64,000 nt of DNA, taken from assembly GCF_001580535.1 (NCBI RefSeq), contig NZ_LHZA01000156.1, positions 1-64,000 on the forward strand, written 5' to 3'. Made by a program: the position numbers and the translations under genes. Origin of the DNA: Acetobacter cerevisiae. GTDB taxonomy: Bacteria > Pseudomonadota > Alphaproteobacteria > Acetobacterales > Acetobacteraceae. Shown here one piece after another: positions 42,038 through 51,825 of the stretch (its first letter is position 1; every line of letters starts with the position of its first letter). The notes under the pieces were generated by a model. That model ran no database searches. It was not told the DNA's origin and saw only the letters and a list, made by a program, of their open reading frames with translations.

Positions 42038-43240
42038 ATGACGCATTCCCCCCAGGGCACGGATGCGCCCGGCCTGACAACGGCTTACACATCGGCCCCG
42101 CTGCCCGACGCGACCATTCATGCGCGGACGGATTCCTACTTCAATCGCACGCGGGAAATTGTCTCCCATTTTGGCGATTGTCAGGTGACGTATGCTTTCT
42201 TCATCCGCCGTCCGGTCATTTCCGCACCGGGGCTGATGCTGGAATGGCTGAAAAACGTCATGGCGGAACGCAACAGCCCCTATTCGGTTGATCTGGTCCA
42301 CCCGGAAGGTGACTGGGTTGGCGCGGGGGAACCGCTGGTCTATATCACCGGCTCCTTCACCCATCTGGCAGACCTCGAAACGCTGCTGCTGCAAAAACTC
42401 GGCAGCCCGTGCGTTGCAGCCCATCGGGCTTATCAGATTGCTATTTCCTTACCCCAGACCAGATTTCTGGCCATGGATGCCCGCCACTGTGCCGGGTTCG
42501 AGATGCAGGAACTCATGGCTTATGCCGCTTCCGTTGGTGGCCGTGCCGCACAGCGCGACGGCGCGACGGGCTTTGTTGGTACCGCGAATGACGCCGTAGC
42601 CCCCTTTTTCGGCACCAGAGACGGCGCAGGCACCATGCCTCACGCCCTGATTGGCTATGCAGGCTCGACTGTTCGTGCAGCGGAAATGTTCCACGAGATG
42701 TATCCCGACGCGACGCTGGTCGTGCTGGTGGACTATTTCGGGCAGGAAATTACGGATGCACTGGCCGTCTGCCGTCGCTTCCCGCACCTTGCGGCAGAAG
42801 GGCGTCTGGCCATGCGGCTGGACACCCACGGCGGCCGCTTTCTGGAAGGACTAAACCCGCAACTCTCGTACGCCGTGCTGGACCGGCACGCACCGGAGTC
42901 GTTGCGCCGCTACCGCTCAGATTCCGAACTCCGTTATCTGATTGGCACCGGCGTCTCCGCTGCTGCCGTCTGGCGGATGCGGGATGCGCTGGATGAGGCG
43001 GGCTTCCCGCAGGTGAAGATCATCGCGTCTTCTGGCTTTGGCGTGACCAAATGCGCCTGTATGGCGGATGCGCGGGCACCCATTGATATTGTCGGCACCG
43101 GATCTTTCATCCCTGACCGATGGAACGAAACCTACGCCACAGCCGATATTGTCTCCTATAACGGCGTGGAACGCGTAAAAATCGGGCGTGAGTTTCTGCT
43201 CCCGTCCGCACAGAAGACACAGAAAGGCAAAGAGGCATGA
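42038..43240 (+). CDS. Nicotinate phosphoribosyltransferase-like protein
   Basis: A 400-residue protein of the nicotinate/quinolinate phosphoribosyltransferase fold, predicted to make nicotinate mononucleotide from nicotinate and PRPP. ATIHARTDSYFNRTREIV and FFIRRP form the N-terminal domain; the barrel has FGTRDGAGTMPHALIGYAGS, VLVDYFGQE and MRLDTHGGRFLEGLN. It differs from the best-known PncB, so the exact substrate is inferred. The nicotinamidase gene nearby (pncA, 45073) would supply nicotinate, which supports the call. ATG 42038 fits the family start. Its stop overlaps the next gene. Confidence 0.82.
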   Translation: MTHSPQGTDAPGLTTAYTSAPLPDATIHARTDSYFNRTREIVSHFGDCQVTYAFFIRRPVISAPGLMLEWLKNVMAERNSPYSVDLVHPEGDWVGAGEPLVYITGSFTHLADLETLLLQKLGSPCVAAHRAYQIAISLPQTRFLAMDARHCAGFEMQELMAYAASVGGRAAQRDGATGFVGTANDAVAPFFGTRDGAGTMPHALIGYAGSTVRAAEMFHEMYPDATLVVLVDYFGQEITDALAVCRRFPHLAAEGRLAMRLDTHGGRFLEGLNPQLSYAVLDRHAPESLRRYRSDSELRYLIGTGVSAAAVWRMRDALDEAGFPQVKIIASSGFGVTKCACMADARAPIDIVGTGSFIPDRWNETYATADIVSYNGVERVKIGREFLLPSAQKTQKGKEA

Positions 43241-43644
43241 CGGACACCCCCTCCCCCGAGGACAAAACGTGGCGCGTGCGCATTCTGGATCTGTCCGGCG
43301 GTGCGGAAGATAATATTTCTGAAGAAGTCGGCGGCTTTCATGATCTGGCCCACGCTAACGCCTTTGCCCGCACCTATGTGCGGGACAGCGTGGAGCGGTG
43401 CCGTATGCCCGGTTCCTCCGCCAAGGATGTGCTGACAGCCTGGATGAGCTTTGGGGAAGACGCCCTTGTGATTGATGCCGGAGACAGTGGCTGGTCTTCC
43501 GCCAACGAACTGGATGACTTTGCCGCCACCCGCGCCACACCCATGGAACGCGACTGGCGCGCTCTGGACCCCCGCCGTCTGGTGGAAGATGAAGACGCCG
43601 ACGAGGACCTGCCCGGCGAGCCGGAAGAGCCTTCTTTCCACTAA
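43237..43644 (+). CDS. Small acidic protein coupled to the pncB-like gene
   Basis: A 135-residue protein of unknown function. Residues about 10-75 read like a small alpha/beta domain (WRVRILDLSGGAEDNISEEVGGFHDLAHANAFARTYV is its start); the C-terminal 30 residues are strongly acidic (VEDEDADEDLPGEPEEP) and probably disordered. There is no signal peptide or membrane segment. Its ATG overlaps the upstream stop as ATGA, so it is translationally coupled to the phosphoribosyltransferase and may assist it. Confidence 0.75.
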   Translation: MTDTPSPEDKTWRVRILDLSGGAEDNISEEVGGFHDLAHANAFARTYVRDSVERCRMPGSSAKDVLTAWMSFGEDALVIDAGDSGWSSANELDDFAATRATPMERDWRALDPRRLVEDEDADEDLPGEPEEPSFH

Positions 43645-43704
43645 ACCCATTCTACACTCTGGCGGAGGCTGGTATTTCGCCTCTGCCCACGGCATAGAGA
43701 CCCC

Positions 43705-45036
43705 ATGAAGCTTCGTTTTGCGCCCAGCCCCACCGGCATGCTGCATGTCGGCAATGCCCGTCTTGCTCTTGCTAATGCTCTGTTTGCCCGCCGCCACGGC
43801 GGCAGCTTTCAGCTCCGTATTGATGATACGGACACCGAGCGGTCCCGCGAGAGCCACGTTGAGGCCATCCGCACGGATCTGACGTGGATGGGCATTACGT
43901 GGGATGAAACCTTCCGCCAGACCGAGCGGCTGGACCGCTACGCGCAGGCTATCAAGAAGCTGAAGGCCTCTGGCCGCCTCTATCCCTGCTTTGAAAGCGA
44001 ATATGAACTCGCCGCCAAGCGGGAAACGCAGATCCGCCAACGCCGCGCCCCCGTCTATGACCGCGCCATGCTCAAGCTGACGCCAGAGCAGCGTGCCTCC
44101 GCAGAAGCCAACGGCAAGGTGCCTTACTGGCGCTTCAAACTGTCCGATACGGTTGTCCGCTGGCGCGATCTGGTGATGGGTGACTGTCAGGTCAAACTGC
44201 CATCCGTGTCCGACCCGGTTCTGGTCCGCACCGATGGCACCGTGCTCTACACGCTGGCCTCTGTGGTGGATGATCTGGAAACAGACGTCACGCACATTAT
44301 CCGTGGTGAAGACCATGTGACCAACACCGGCGTGCAGCTTGATATTGCAGAAGCCCTCGGTGCCCGCCCCGACCATTTCCGCTTTGCCCATCTGCCGCTG
44401 CTGCTGGATGAAAACGGCGGCAAGCTCTCCAAACGCTTTGATGCGCTCTCTCTGCGCACCCTCCGGCAGGATGGCATTGAAGCCGAAGCGCTGATTTCTT
44501 ATCTGGCCCGCCTCGGCAGCTCGGATGATCCGGTTCTGCTGCCGTTTGCCGAGCAGGCTGCGGTGTACGATATTTCTCACATCTCCCGCTCTGCTGCGCG
44601 CTTTGACACGCACCAGATGCTGGGGCTGAACCACAAGCTGCTGGGCCAGCTTCCGTTTGACGCCGTGAAGGACCGTCTGCCGGAAGGTGCGACCGAAGCC
44701 TTCTGGCTGGCCATACGGGGCAATCTCGATCTGCTGTCCGAAGCGCGCCTGTGGCACACCGTGACCGATGGCACGCTGATCCCGCCCGTGCAGGAAGACG
44801 AACAGGACTTCCTGAAGCAGGCAGCTGACCTGCTGCCTGCGGAACCGTGGGACACCACAACATGGAAAGCCTGGACGACCGCTCTGCGTGAGCAGACAGG
44901 CCGTTCCGGCAAAGCTCTGTTCCGCCCGCTTCGTCTGGCTCTGACGGGTGAGGAACATGGCCCGGAACTCAGCGATCTGCTGCCTCTGATTGGCCGCGCC
45001 CGCGCGCTCTCCCGTCTGGTTCCCGGAAACGCCTGA
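43705..45036 (+). CDS. gltX: Glutamyl-tRNA synthetase (short form)
   Basis: A 443-residue class I synthetase that charges tRNA with glutamate. RFAPSPTGMLHVGN carries the HIGH-type motif as HVGN (14-17), IDDTDTERS binds glutamate and KLSKR is at 240-244. Many alphaproteobacteria carry two GluRS enzymes, one of which charges tRNA-Gln for GatCAB transamidation (established knowledge); which one this is cannot be told by eye. It lies 60 bp after the small acidic protein and before pncA, all on the same strand. Confidence 0.93.
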   Translation: MKLRFAPSPTGMLHVGNARLALANALFARRHGGSFQLRIDDTDTERSRESHVEAIRTDLTWMGITWDETFRQTERLDRYAQAIKKLKASGRLYPCFESEYELAAKRETQIRQRRAPVYDRAMLKLTPEQRASAEANGKVPYWRFKLSDTVVRWRDLVMGDCQVKLPSVSDPVLVRTDGTVLYTLASVVDDLETDVTHIIRGEDHVTNTGVQLDIAEALGARPDHFRFAHLPLLLDENGGKLSKRFDALSLRTLRQDGIEAEALISYLARLGSSDDPVLLPFAEQAAVYDISHISRSAARFDTHQMLGLNHKLLGQLPFDAVKDRLPEGATEAFWLAIRGNLDLLSEARLWHTVTDGTLIPPVQEDEQDFLKQAADLLPAEPWDTTTWKAWTTALREQTGRSGKALFRPLRLALTGEEHGPELSDLLPLIGRARALSRLVPGNA

Positions 45037-45072
45037 AGCCTACCAAGGCTCCTGCAGAAGAGGATGTGTCCC

Positions 45073-45714
45073 ATGACATCAGGCTCCCACCCTCTTCTGC
45101 ATACATCCGCACCCGATTCGACGAGCCTGATACCCAGCCCGTCGGATGCGCTGCTGATTATTGATGTGCAGAATGATTTTCTGCCCGGCGGCGCGCTCGC
45201 CGTGCCTGAAGGCGATGCCATTCTGCCCGTTATCCGAAAGCTGCTCCGGCTCCCTTTTGGCCTGATTGTCACCTCGCAGGACTGGCACCCGGCGCAGCAC
45301 ATCTCTTTTAAAACAGCGACCCCGGCTGGCAAATGGCCGCCCCATTGCATCGCACACACGCAGGGTGCCGCACTGGCAGCCGACCTGACCTTCCCCGCCA
45401 ACACACTGGCTGTTTTCAAAGGCACGCAAGCCGATCAGGACAGTTACTCCGCGTTTGGCGGGAGAGACGCGCAGGGAACATCACTAGCCACCCTGTTACA
45501 GCATCACGGCATTGCCCGGGTTTTTGTGTGCGGACTGGCGCTTGATTACTGCGTGCAGGCTTCCGCGCTTGATGCCCGCACAGCAGGCTTTCAGACTGTG
45601 GTCATTACAGACGCCTGCCGGGGCATTGCTTCAGACCTCACGCCAATTCTCGTCAGGCTGCAAGACGCTGGCGTAATGCTGTGTTCTTCCGCCCCCCTCA
45701 TGCCTCGCCTCTAA
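45073..45714 (+). CDS. pncA: Nicotinamidase
   Basis: A 213-residue isochorismatase-fold nicotinamidase that hydrolyses nicotinamide to nicotinate. The catalytic triad is Asp31 (IDVQNDF), Lys116 (VFKGTQ) and Cys160 (LDYCVQAS); metal ligands are Asp70, His72 and His76 in DWHPAQH. ATG 45073 has agga 8 bp upstream; ATG 45064 lies too close to that site. Together with the pncB-like gene it forms a salvage route from nicotinamide to nicotinate mononucleotide. Confidence 0.94.
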   Translation: MTSGSHPLLHTSAPDSTSLIPSPSDALLIIDVQNDFLPGGALAVPEGDAILPVIRKLLRLPFGLIVTSQDWHPAQHISFKTATPAGKWPPHCIAHTQGAALAADLTFPANTLAVFKGTQADQDSYSAFGGRDAQGTSLATLLQHHGIARVFVCGLALDYCVQASALDARTAGFQTVVITDACRGIASDLTPILVRLQDAGVMLCSSAPLMPRL

Positions 45715-45921
45715 CGGCTGCCTTTCTGGCTCCCACACGGCACAGCTGGAATACGGCGTGCTCCCGCCTGACACGAAGCGTATGCCCAGCTCCTGGCCGC
45801 CAGCTCCCTCGCACTTTCCAGATTAAACACTTTCCAGCTTTCGGGCCGTGACAGCCTCTGGAACATCAGGCACTCTTTCATCAGTTTTGATCAAATCAGT
45901 GTTCGACAGTCCGGAAACCCT

Positions 45922-47202
45922 ATGTTGCCGCCTCTCTCCCGCCGCTCTTTTGGTCTTGGCCTGACCAGCCTGCTGGCCGCCCCACGCCTTGCTCAGGCGT
46001 CCACGCCCATCATGACTTCTGATGTGCCGCCCCCTACGCTGGAGGTCCTGAAGTGGGCTCCCGCCACACGGGCTGCCCTGCAAAGTGTGATGGACGCACA
46101 CGGCCACTATTCCGAAGGGTATGATGCCAACCCGCGCCCCTATGCGGCGTTTGACTGGGACGAGACCGCCATTGTCGGCAACGTGCAGGAAACCCTGTTC
46201 CACTTCATGCTGGAGCATTTCAGCTTTCTGCTGCCTGCCGAGCAGTTCCGGCACCTTCTGCATGTAGGCGGCTCAGACCATCCTCTCCCTGCTCCGTTTA
46301 AAAATCTCGCTGGTCAGCCCGTTATTTTTTCCGAGCTGATACAGGACATTTTGGAAGACTACCGTGCCCTTGCCGCGCATTACGGCCATATGCCGCACCC
46401 GCTGCCGCGTGAAGAACTGGCGGATGATCCAGCCCTGCAGGCCTTCCGGGCGAGAATGGCGCTGTATCATCAGGCCCTGCGCGCCACACATGGAGAGGAA
46501 GTGGCCCAGCGCGGGCTGATCCGCCTGCTGGCAGGCCAGACCGTGCAGGATGTTGTCGCCCTTACCCGCGCCGCGAATGAGAGCGCGCTTGGCCAGTCCA
46601 TTGAGCGCGTCACGTGGAAAAGCCCGGCCACTCGCCCCGGCAGAACCGGCCCGCTCAGCGTGACCATCACGCAGGCCCTCCGCCTGACACCGGAAATGGC
46701 GGACCTGTTCCAGATTTTGCAGGAACAGGGCATCGACCCGATTATCTGCACATCTTCATTGGAAGAAAGCGTCGCCATTTTCGCAACGTCAGCTGAATAT
46801 GGCTACAATTTACGCCGCGAGCATATTTTTGGCGCGCGCCTCACCCAGCATAAAAAGCTGTATGGCGCGACTGAGGAAGCGAATTACCCGTTCCCATTCG
46901 GGGTTGGCAAAACCACAATCCTTCGCACCCATCTGGCCCACCGCAAACAGCCGCCGCTGATTATTTTTGCAGGGGAAGACAGTTCAGGCCACCTGCTCTC
47001 AGCCTTTCCAGAAACGCGGCTGTGTTGCCTGATCAATCGCAAACAGACGGCGGACATGCAGCCCTTCCTGCAAGAAGCCGTTAAACAGCGCGGCACTGCA
47101 ACCCCGCGCCTTGTGCTACAAGGGCGCGATGAAAACACCGGGGAATGGCGCCCGGATGAAGCCAGTATCTTTCTGGGGGAAACCAGCCCCAGCCTGCCTT
47201 AA
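45922..47202 (+). CDS. Exported HAD-family phosphatase, likely Tat substrate
   Basis: A 426-residue HAD hydrolase. The N-terminus SRRSFGLGLTSLLAAPRLAQA has a twin-arginine-type signal, so the enzyme probably acts in the periplasm. Motif I is FDWDET (77-82) with nucleophile Asp78 and Asp80; CTSS is a motif II candidate, HKKLYG may supply the lysine and FAGEDSSGH is motif IV. It resembles phosphorylcholine-phosphatase-like proteins, but the substrate is not certain. The 207 bp upstream contain no gene; TTTGATCAAA is at 45886-45895. Confidence 0.78.
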   Translation: MLPPLSRRSFGLGLTSLLAAPRLAQASTPIMTSDVPPPTLEVLKWAPATRAALQSVMDAHGHYSEGYDANPRPYAAFDWDETAIVGNVQETLFHFMLEHFSFLLPAEQFRHLLHVGGSDHPLPAPFKNLAGQPVIFSELIQDILEDYRALAAHYGHMPHPLPREELADDPALQAFRARMALYHQALRATHGEEVAQRGLIRLLAGQTVQDVVALTRAANESALGQSIERVTWKSPATRPGRTGPLSVTITQALRLTPEMADLFQILQEQGIDPIICTSSLEESVAIFATSAEYGYNLRREHIFGARLTQHKKLYGATEEANYPFPFGVGKTTILRTHLAHRKQPPLIIFAGEDSSGHLLSAFPETRLCCLINRKQTADMQPFLQEAVKQRGTATPRLVLQGRDENTGEWRPDEASIFLGETSPSLP

Positions 47203-47211
47203 GGCATAGAA

Positions 47212-47247
47212 AAAGGGCCTGCCGGATTAACCGACAGGCCCTTTTTT
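47212..47247. terminator. Bidirectional terminator between HAD gene and ilvC
   Basis: AAAGGGCCTGCCGG pairs with CCGACAGGCCCTTT with one mismatch. The plus side runs into TTTTTTT and the minus side into a T run (complement of the A-rich 5' flank), so it can serve both convergent genes. Confidence 0.93.
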
Positions 47248-47275
47248 TGAAGCAAACCAAAAGCTGGCTGTCTTC

Positions 47276-48313
<1,038 letters not shown>

Positions 48314-48351
48314 TTATTCTGTCAGAGCGCGGACGCTCTGCTCTTTCACCT

Positions 48352-48870
48352 TCAGAGGGACTGAATCGTCTGGGGGCCGCGGCAGATTGCGGCGACTCCG
48401 GTACGGGAGACCTCAACTAGCCCAAGCGGACGCATCAGCTCGATGAAACTGTCAAGTTTATCGGTAGACCCCGTCAGCTCGAACACGAAGGACGAGGCCG
48501 TTGTATCCACCGCCCGCGCCCGGAACGCCTGCGCAATGCGCAGCGCCTCGGTACGGGGTTCGCCAGAGGAGACGACTTTGATCATCGCCATCTCACGCGC
48601 AACATGCGGGCCATCTGCCGTCAGATCCGCCACGCGGGAGACCGGCACCAGCCGTTCCACCTGCGCCTTGATCTGCCGGATATCGGCCGGGGTGCCGGTG
48701 GTCACAATGTTCACACGGGACTGCTTACCATGCTCGTCCACCGGAGCCACCGTCAGGCTGCGGATATTGTAACCACGGCCGGAGAACAGGCCGACAATAC
48801 GGGCGAGTGCCCCGCTTTCATTATCGACCAGAAGAGAGATGACCGCAGAGCCGGGAGCTTCCTGCTGCAT
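48352..48870 (-). CDS. ilvN: Acetolactate synthase regulatory subunit
   Basis: A 172-residue small subunit with an N-terminal ACT domain (ISLLVDNESGALARIVGLFSGRGYNI), which binds branched-chain amino acids for feedback inhibition, and the ACT-like C-terminal half typical of the full-length form. ATG 48870 has cagga 8-9 bp upstream; an in-frame start at 48915 has no homology support. It lies 70 bp after ilvB and 50 bp before ilvC. Confidence 0.97.
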   Translation of the reverse strand: MQQEAPGSAVISLLVDNESGALARIVGLFSGRGYNIRSLTVAPVDEHGKQSRVNIVTTGTPADIRQIKAQVERLVPVSRVADLTADGPHVAREMAMIKVVSSGEPRTEALRIAQAFRARAVDTTASSFVFELTGSTDKLDSFIELMRPLGLVEVSRTGVAAICRGPQTIQSL

Positions 48871-48940
48871 TGAAAAATTTCCTGAAAACACGCCAGAACA
48901 AGCCGTGCGTTTCACACGGCGAAGAAGGAAAGAGAGGCAA

Positions 48941-50755
48941 TCAGACGAGCATCATGCCCTCACGCGTGACCTTCGCCCCGCGTTCTTCCTGGTCCGGACC
49001 AAGGATCATCTCATTATGCGCCGCACCGGACGGGATCATGGGGAAGCAGTTTTCCCCTTCCGTCACGCACAGATCCACAACCACCGGACCATCATGCTCC
49101 AGAGCAGCACGAATGGTGTCATCCAGCTCTTCCATCCGCGTGGCCCGCAGGCCTTTGGCATGGAAGCTTTCTGCCAGCTTCACAAAATCTGGCAGGGCAT
49201 CACTATAGCTTTCGGAATAGCGAGACCCGTGCAGCAGTTCCTGCCACTGGCGCACCATGCCCATATAGTGGTTGTTGATAATGAACAGCTTAACCGGCAG
49301 GCGATACTGCGCGATGGTCCCCAGTTCCTGAATATTCATCAGGGTGGACGCCTCACCGGCAATATCCAGCACCAGCGCCTCCGGGTGTGCAATCTGCGCG
49401 CCAACAGCTGCGGGCAGGCCGTAGCCCATGGTGCCGAGACCACCGGACGTCAGCCAGCGGTTCGGGTCATCAAACCGGAAGAACTGGGCCGCCCACATCT
49501 GATGCTGGCCAACTTCGGTGGAGACATATGTGTCCCGGCCCGTCTCACGCGCCAGTTCATAAATCCGCTGGATGGCCTGCTGCGGCTTGATGACAGCATC
49601 CGGGGCCTGATCCTGCGAGAACCGCAGGCAGTCCAGCGCACGCCATGCTTCAATCTGCTCCCACCATGCGGCGAGATCGGCCTGATGGGCGTAAACGGGT
49701 TCTTTTTCCCACTCTTCGATCATCATTTCGATAATCCGCCCGGCATCGCCCACAATCGGCTGATCGACAGGAATGATCTTGTTGATCTGGGACGCATCAA
49801 TATCAGCATGGATCTTGAAGGAATCCGGGGAGAACGCATCCACCCGGCCCGTCACGCGGTCATCAAACCGGCTGCCCAGAGCAATCAGCACGTCACAACC
49901 ATGAGTAGCCAGATTGGCCTCATACATGCCGTGCATGCCCAGCATGCCCAGATACTGCTTATCGCTCCCCGGATAGGCCCCAAAACCCATCAGCGTGGAG
50001 GTGATGGGGAAACCCGTCAGCTTCACCAGCTTACGCAGGTTTTCACAGGCCTTCGGGCCAGCGTTGATCACGCCACCACCTGTATAAAACAGCGGACGAC
50101 GCGCCTTTTTCATAGCAGCTACGGCACGTTTCACGGCGTCACGGTCCGGCTCAGCCGTGCCTTTGGCAACGCGCATTGGCGTCTGGCTGGCTTCAACATA
50201 CGGGGCATCACCCACCGTAATGTTCTTGGGCAAATCAATCAGCACGGGGCCGGGGCGGCCAGAGCGGGCAATCGTAAACGCTTCATGCACCGCAGGAGCC
50301 AGATCTTCCGGTCGGCGCACCAGATAATTGTATTTCGTCACCGGGCGGGTAATGCCCGTAGTGTCGGCTTCCTGAAACGCATCATTGCCGATCAGGGAAG
50401 AGGGCACCTGCCCGGAGAGGCAAACCAGCGGAATGGAGTCCATCAGGGCGTCCAGCAGGCCGGTCACCGCATTGGTGGCACCGGGGCCACTGGTCACCAG
50501 CACAACGCCCACCTTGCCGGTAGAGCGGGCATAGGCTTCCGCTGCATGCACGGCGGCCTGCTCATGCCGCACCAGCACGTGGCGAATACGGTTCTGTTTG
50601 AACAGGGCGTCATAAATCGGCAGCACTGCGCCGCCGGGATAGCCGAAAATAACTTCCACACCCTGCTCATCTAGCGCGCGCATAAGCACTTCCGCGCCCG
50701 GAAGGGTCTGCGGTTTCTGTGCATCGGGTGCTGAAGAGGCGGTTTGCGGTGTCAT
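48941..50755 (-). CDS. ilvB: Acetolactate synthase catalytic subunit
   Basis: A 604-residue ThDP- and FAD-dependent enzyme that condenses two pyruvates, or pyruvate and 2-oxobutyrate. Catalytic Glu65 lies in VRHEQAAVHAAEAYAR; the FAD region is central; the ThDP motif near the C-terminus reads AGEASTLMNIQELGT then NNHYMGM, so the usual GDG is GEA. ATG 50755 with aggat just upstream is preferred over 50770 and 50812. It starts 38 bp after miaA, too short for an attenuator leader. Confidence 0.96.
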   Translation of the reverse strand: MTPQTASSAPDAQKPQTLPGAEVLMRALDEQGVEVIFGYPGGAVLPIYDALFKQNRIRHVLVRHEQAAVHAAEAYARSTGKVGVVLVTSGPGATNAVTGLLDALMDSIPLVCLSGQVPSSLIGNDAFQEADTTGITRPVTKYNYLVRRPEDLAPAVHEAFTIARSGRPGPVLIDLPKNITVGDAPYVEASQTPMRVAKGTAEPDRDAVKRAVAAMKKARRPLFYTGGGVINAGPKACENLRKLVKLTGFPITSTLMGFGAYPGSDKQYLGMLGMHGMYEANLATHGCDVLIALGSRFDDRVTGRVDAFSPDSFKIHADIDASQINKIIPVDQPIVGDAGRIIEMMIEEWEKEPVYAHQADLAAWWEQIEAWRALDCLRFSQDQAPDAVIKPQQAIQRIYELARETGRDTYVSTEVGQHQMWAAQFFRFDDPNRWLTSGGLGTMGYGLPAAVGAQIAHPEALVLDIAGEASTLMNIQELGTIAQYRLPVKLFIINNHYMGMVRQWQELLHGSRYSESYSDALPDFVKLAESFHAKGLRATRMEELDDTIRAALEHDGPVVVDLCVTEGENCFPMIPSGAAHNEMILGPDQEERGAKVTREGMMLV

Positions 50756-50793
50756 CTTATCCTGTTCTCCCATGGAGGGGCTGGGCCGCATCT

Positions 50794-51795
50794 TTAGGGA
50801 ACCTGTTGGCAACCGTCAATCCCGGAAAGAATAAAAGAAATAATTTCGTGCCGTTTTCTTTCCGAAAATTTCTCAAAATCCGGCATACACATATCAAGAT
50901 CGTATGTGAAACCAGATTGCGTCAGGGCATGATGCGCAAACCACGTCGCCTGACGCCGCGTATAACGGCCAGTTGCAAGGGTCGCGAGGCGGATCGCCTC
51001 CTCTTCCGACATCTCTCCGCGCAACATGGCCGCAAGTTCCGGCACGCCATGCGCCCGCATGACTGGCAGGGCTGGGTCCAGTTTTTGTAATAACAAAGAA
51101 CGCACTTCTTCCACCGCGCCATGCTGCATCATGGCTTCAAACCGCAGAGCGATTCTCGCACGCAGGTCTGGCCGGGGCGGCAACAGACGCAGGGCAATAA
51201 ACCGACACGGCGCAGGTGGCAGCCCCGGCTGAGCCTGCCACCATGCCAGACTCCGACCCGTCCCCCGCCAGACCTCCCACGCACGGGAGACACGCTGCGA
51301 ATCAACCGGCTGCAAGCGGGCTGCCATCTGCGGGTCCACCTCCGCCAGCCGGGCATGCAGAGCAGGCGCACCTTCTTCCGCGACTAATGCGCGGGCTTCC
51401 GTCCGGGCGGCTTCCCCACAATCGGGGATTTCCGCCAGCCCATCAGTCAAAGCGCGCATATACATCCCCGTGCCACCGCACAGAATAGGCAGGCGACCCG
51501 CAGCCCATGCCTCTTCCATGGCGGCAAGCGCCTGCGTGCGCCACCAGGCCACGCTGCCTTTTTCCGCTGCGGGGAGAACACCATAGAGGCGATGCGGCAC
51601 TGCCTGCTCATCCGCCGCGCTCGGGCGGGCCGTGAGCACATGCAGGTCTTTGTACACCTGCATGGAATCCGCATTGATAATGGTGCCGCCGAGTTCCTTC
51701 GCCACCGCAAGTGCGAGAGCAGATTTACCCGAACAGGTCGGTCCGGCAATGATCAGGGCCGGGGGTTGGGTTGTCTGGTCTTCCGCTTGCTTCAT
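50794..51795 (-). CDS. miaA: tRNA dimethylallyltransferase
   Basis: A 333-residue MiaA, which adds a dimethylallyl group to A37 of tRNAs that read U-starting codons. The P-loop GPTCSGKS is at 18-25, NADSMQVYKDL and GGTGMYMRALTDG follow, and RRQATWF is the C-terminal tRNA-binding part. ATG 51795 has agga about 9 bp upstream; the upstream open frame to 51858 overlaps the serB start region and lacks homology. It heads the minus-strand block with ilvB-ilvN-ilvC, only 30 bp from the divergent serB. Confidence 0.96.
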   Translation of the reverse strand: MKQAEDQTTQPPALIIAGPTCSGKSALALAVAKELGGTIINADSMQVYKDLHVLTARPSAADEQAVPHRLYGVLPAAEKGSVAWWRTQALAAMEEAWAAGRLPILCGGTGMYMRALTDGLAEIPDCGEAARTEARALVAEEGAPALHARLAEVDPQMAARLQPVDSQRVSRAWEVWRGTGRSLAWWQAQPGLPPAPCRFIALRLLPPRPDLRARIALRFEAMMQHGAVEEVRSLLLQKLDPALPVMRAHGVPELAAMLRGEMSEEEAIRLATLATGRYTRRQATWFAHHALTQSGFTYDLDMCMPDFEKFSERKRHEIISFILSGIDGCQQVP

Positions 51796-51825
51796 GCGGG
51801 CATTCCTGTCACACACCGATCTGAA

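Noticed and set aside
43156-44958. A 600-residue open frame opposite gltX and the small acidic protein gene
   Set aside because: Antisense shadow; the plus-strand genes have clear motifs and coupling.
45886-45895. TTTGATCAAA as an FNR site upstream of the HAD phosphatase
   Set aside because: FNR sites have four bases between TTGAT and ATCAA; here the halves overlap. A 10-bp AT-rich palindrome is also expected by chance at some rate.
48839-50674. A 611-residue open frame opposite ilvN and ilvB
   Set aside because: Its composition (many His, Gln and Arg) is that of a shadow of a well-conserved gene. ilvB and ilvN are unmistakable on the other strand.
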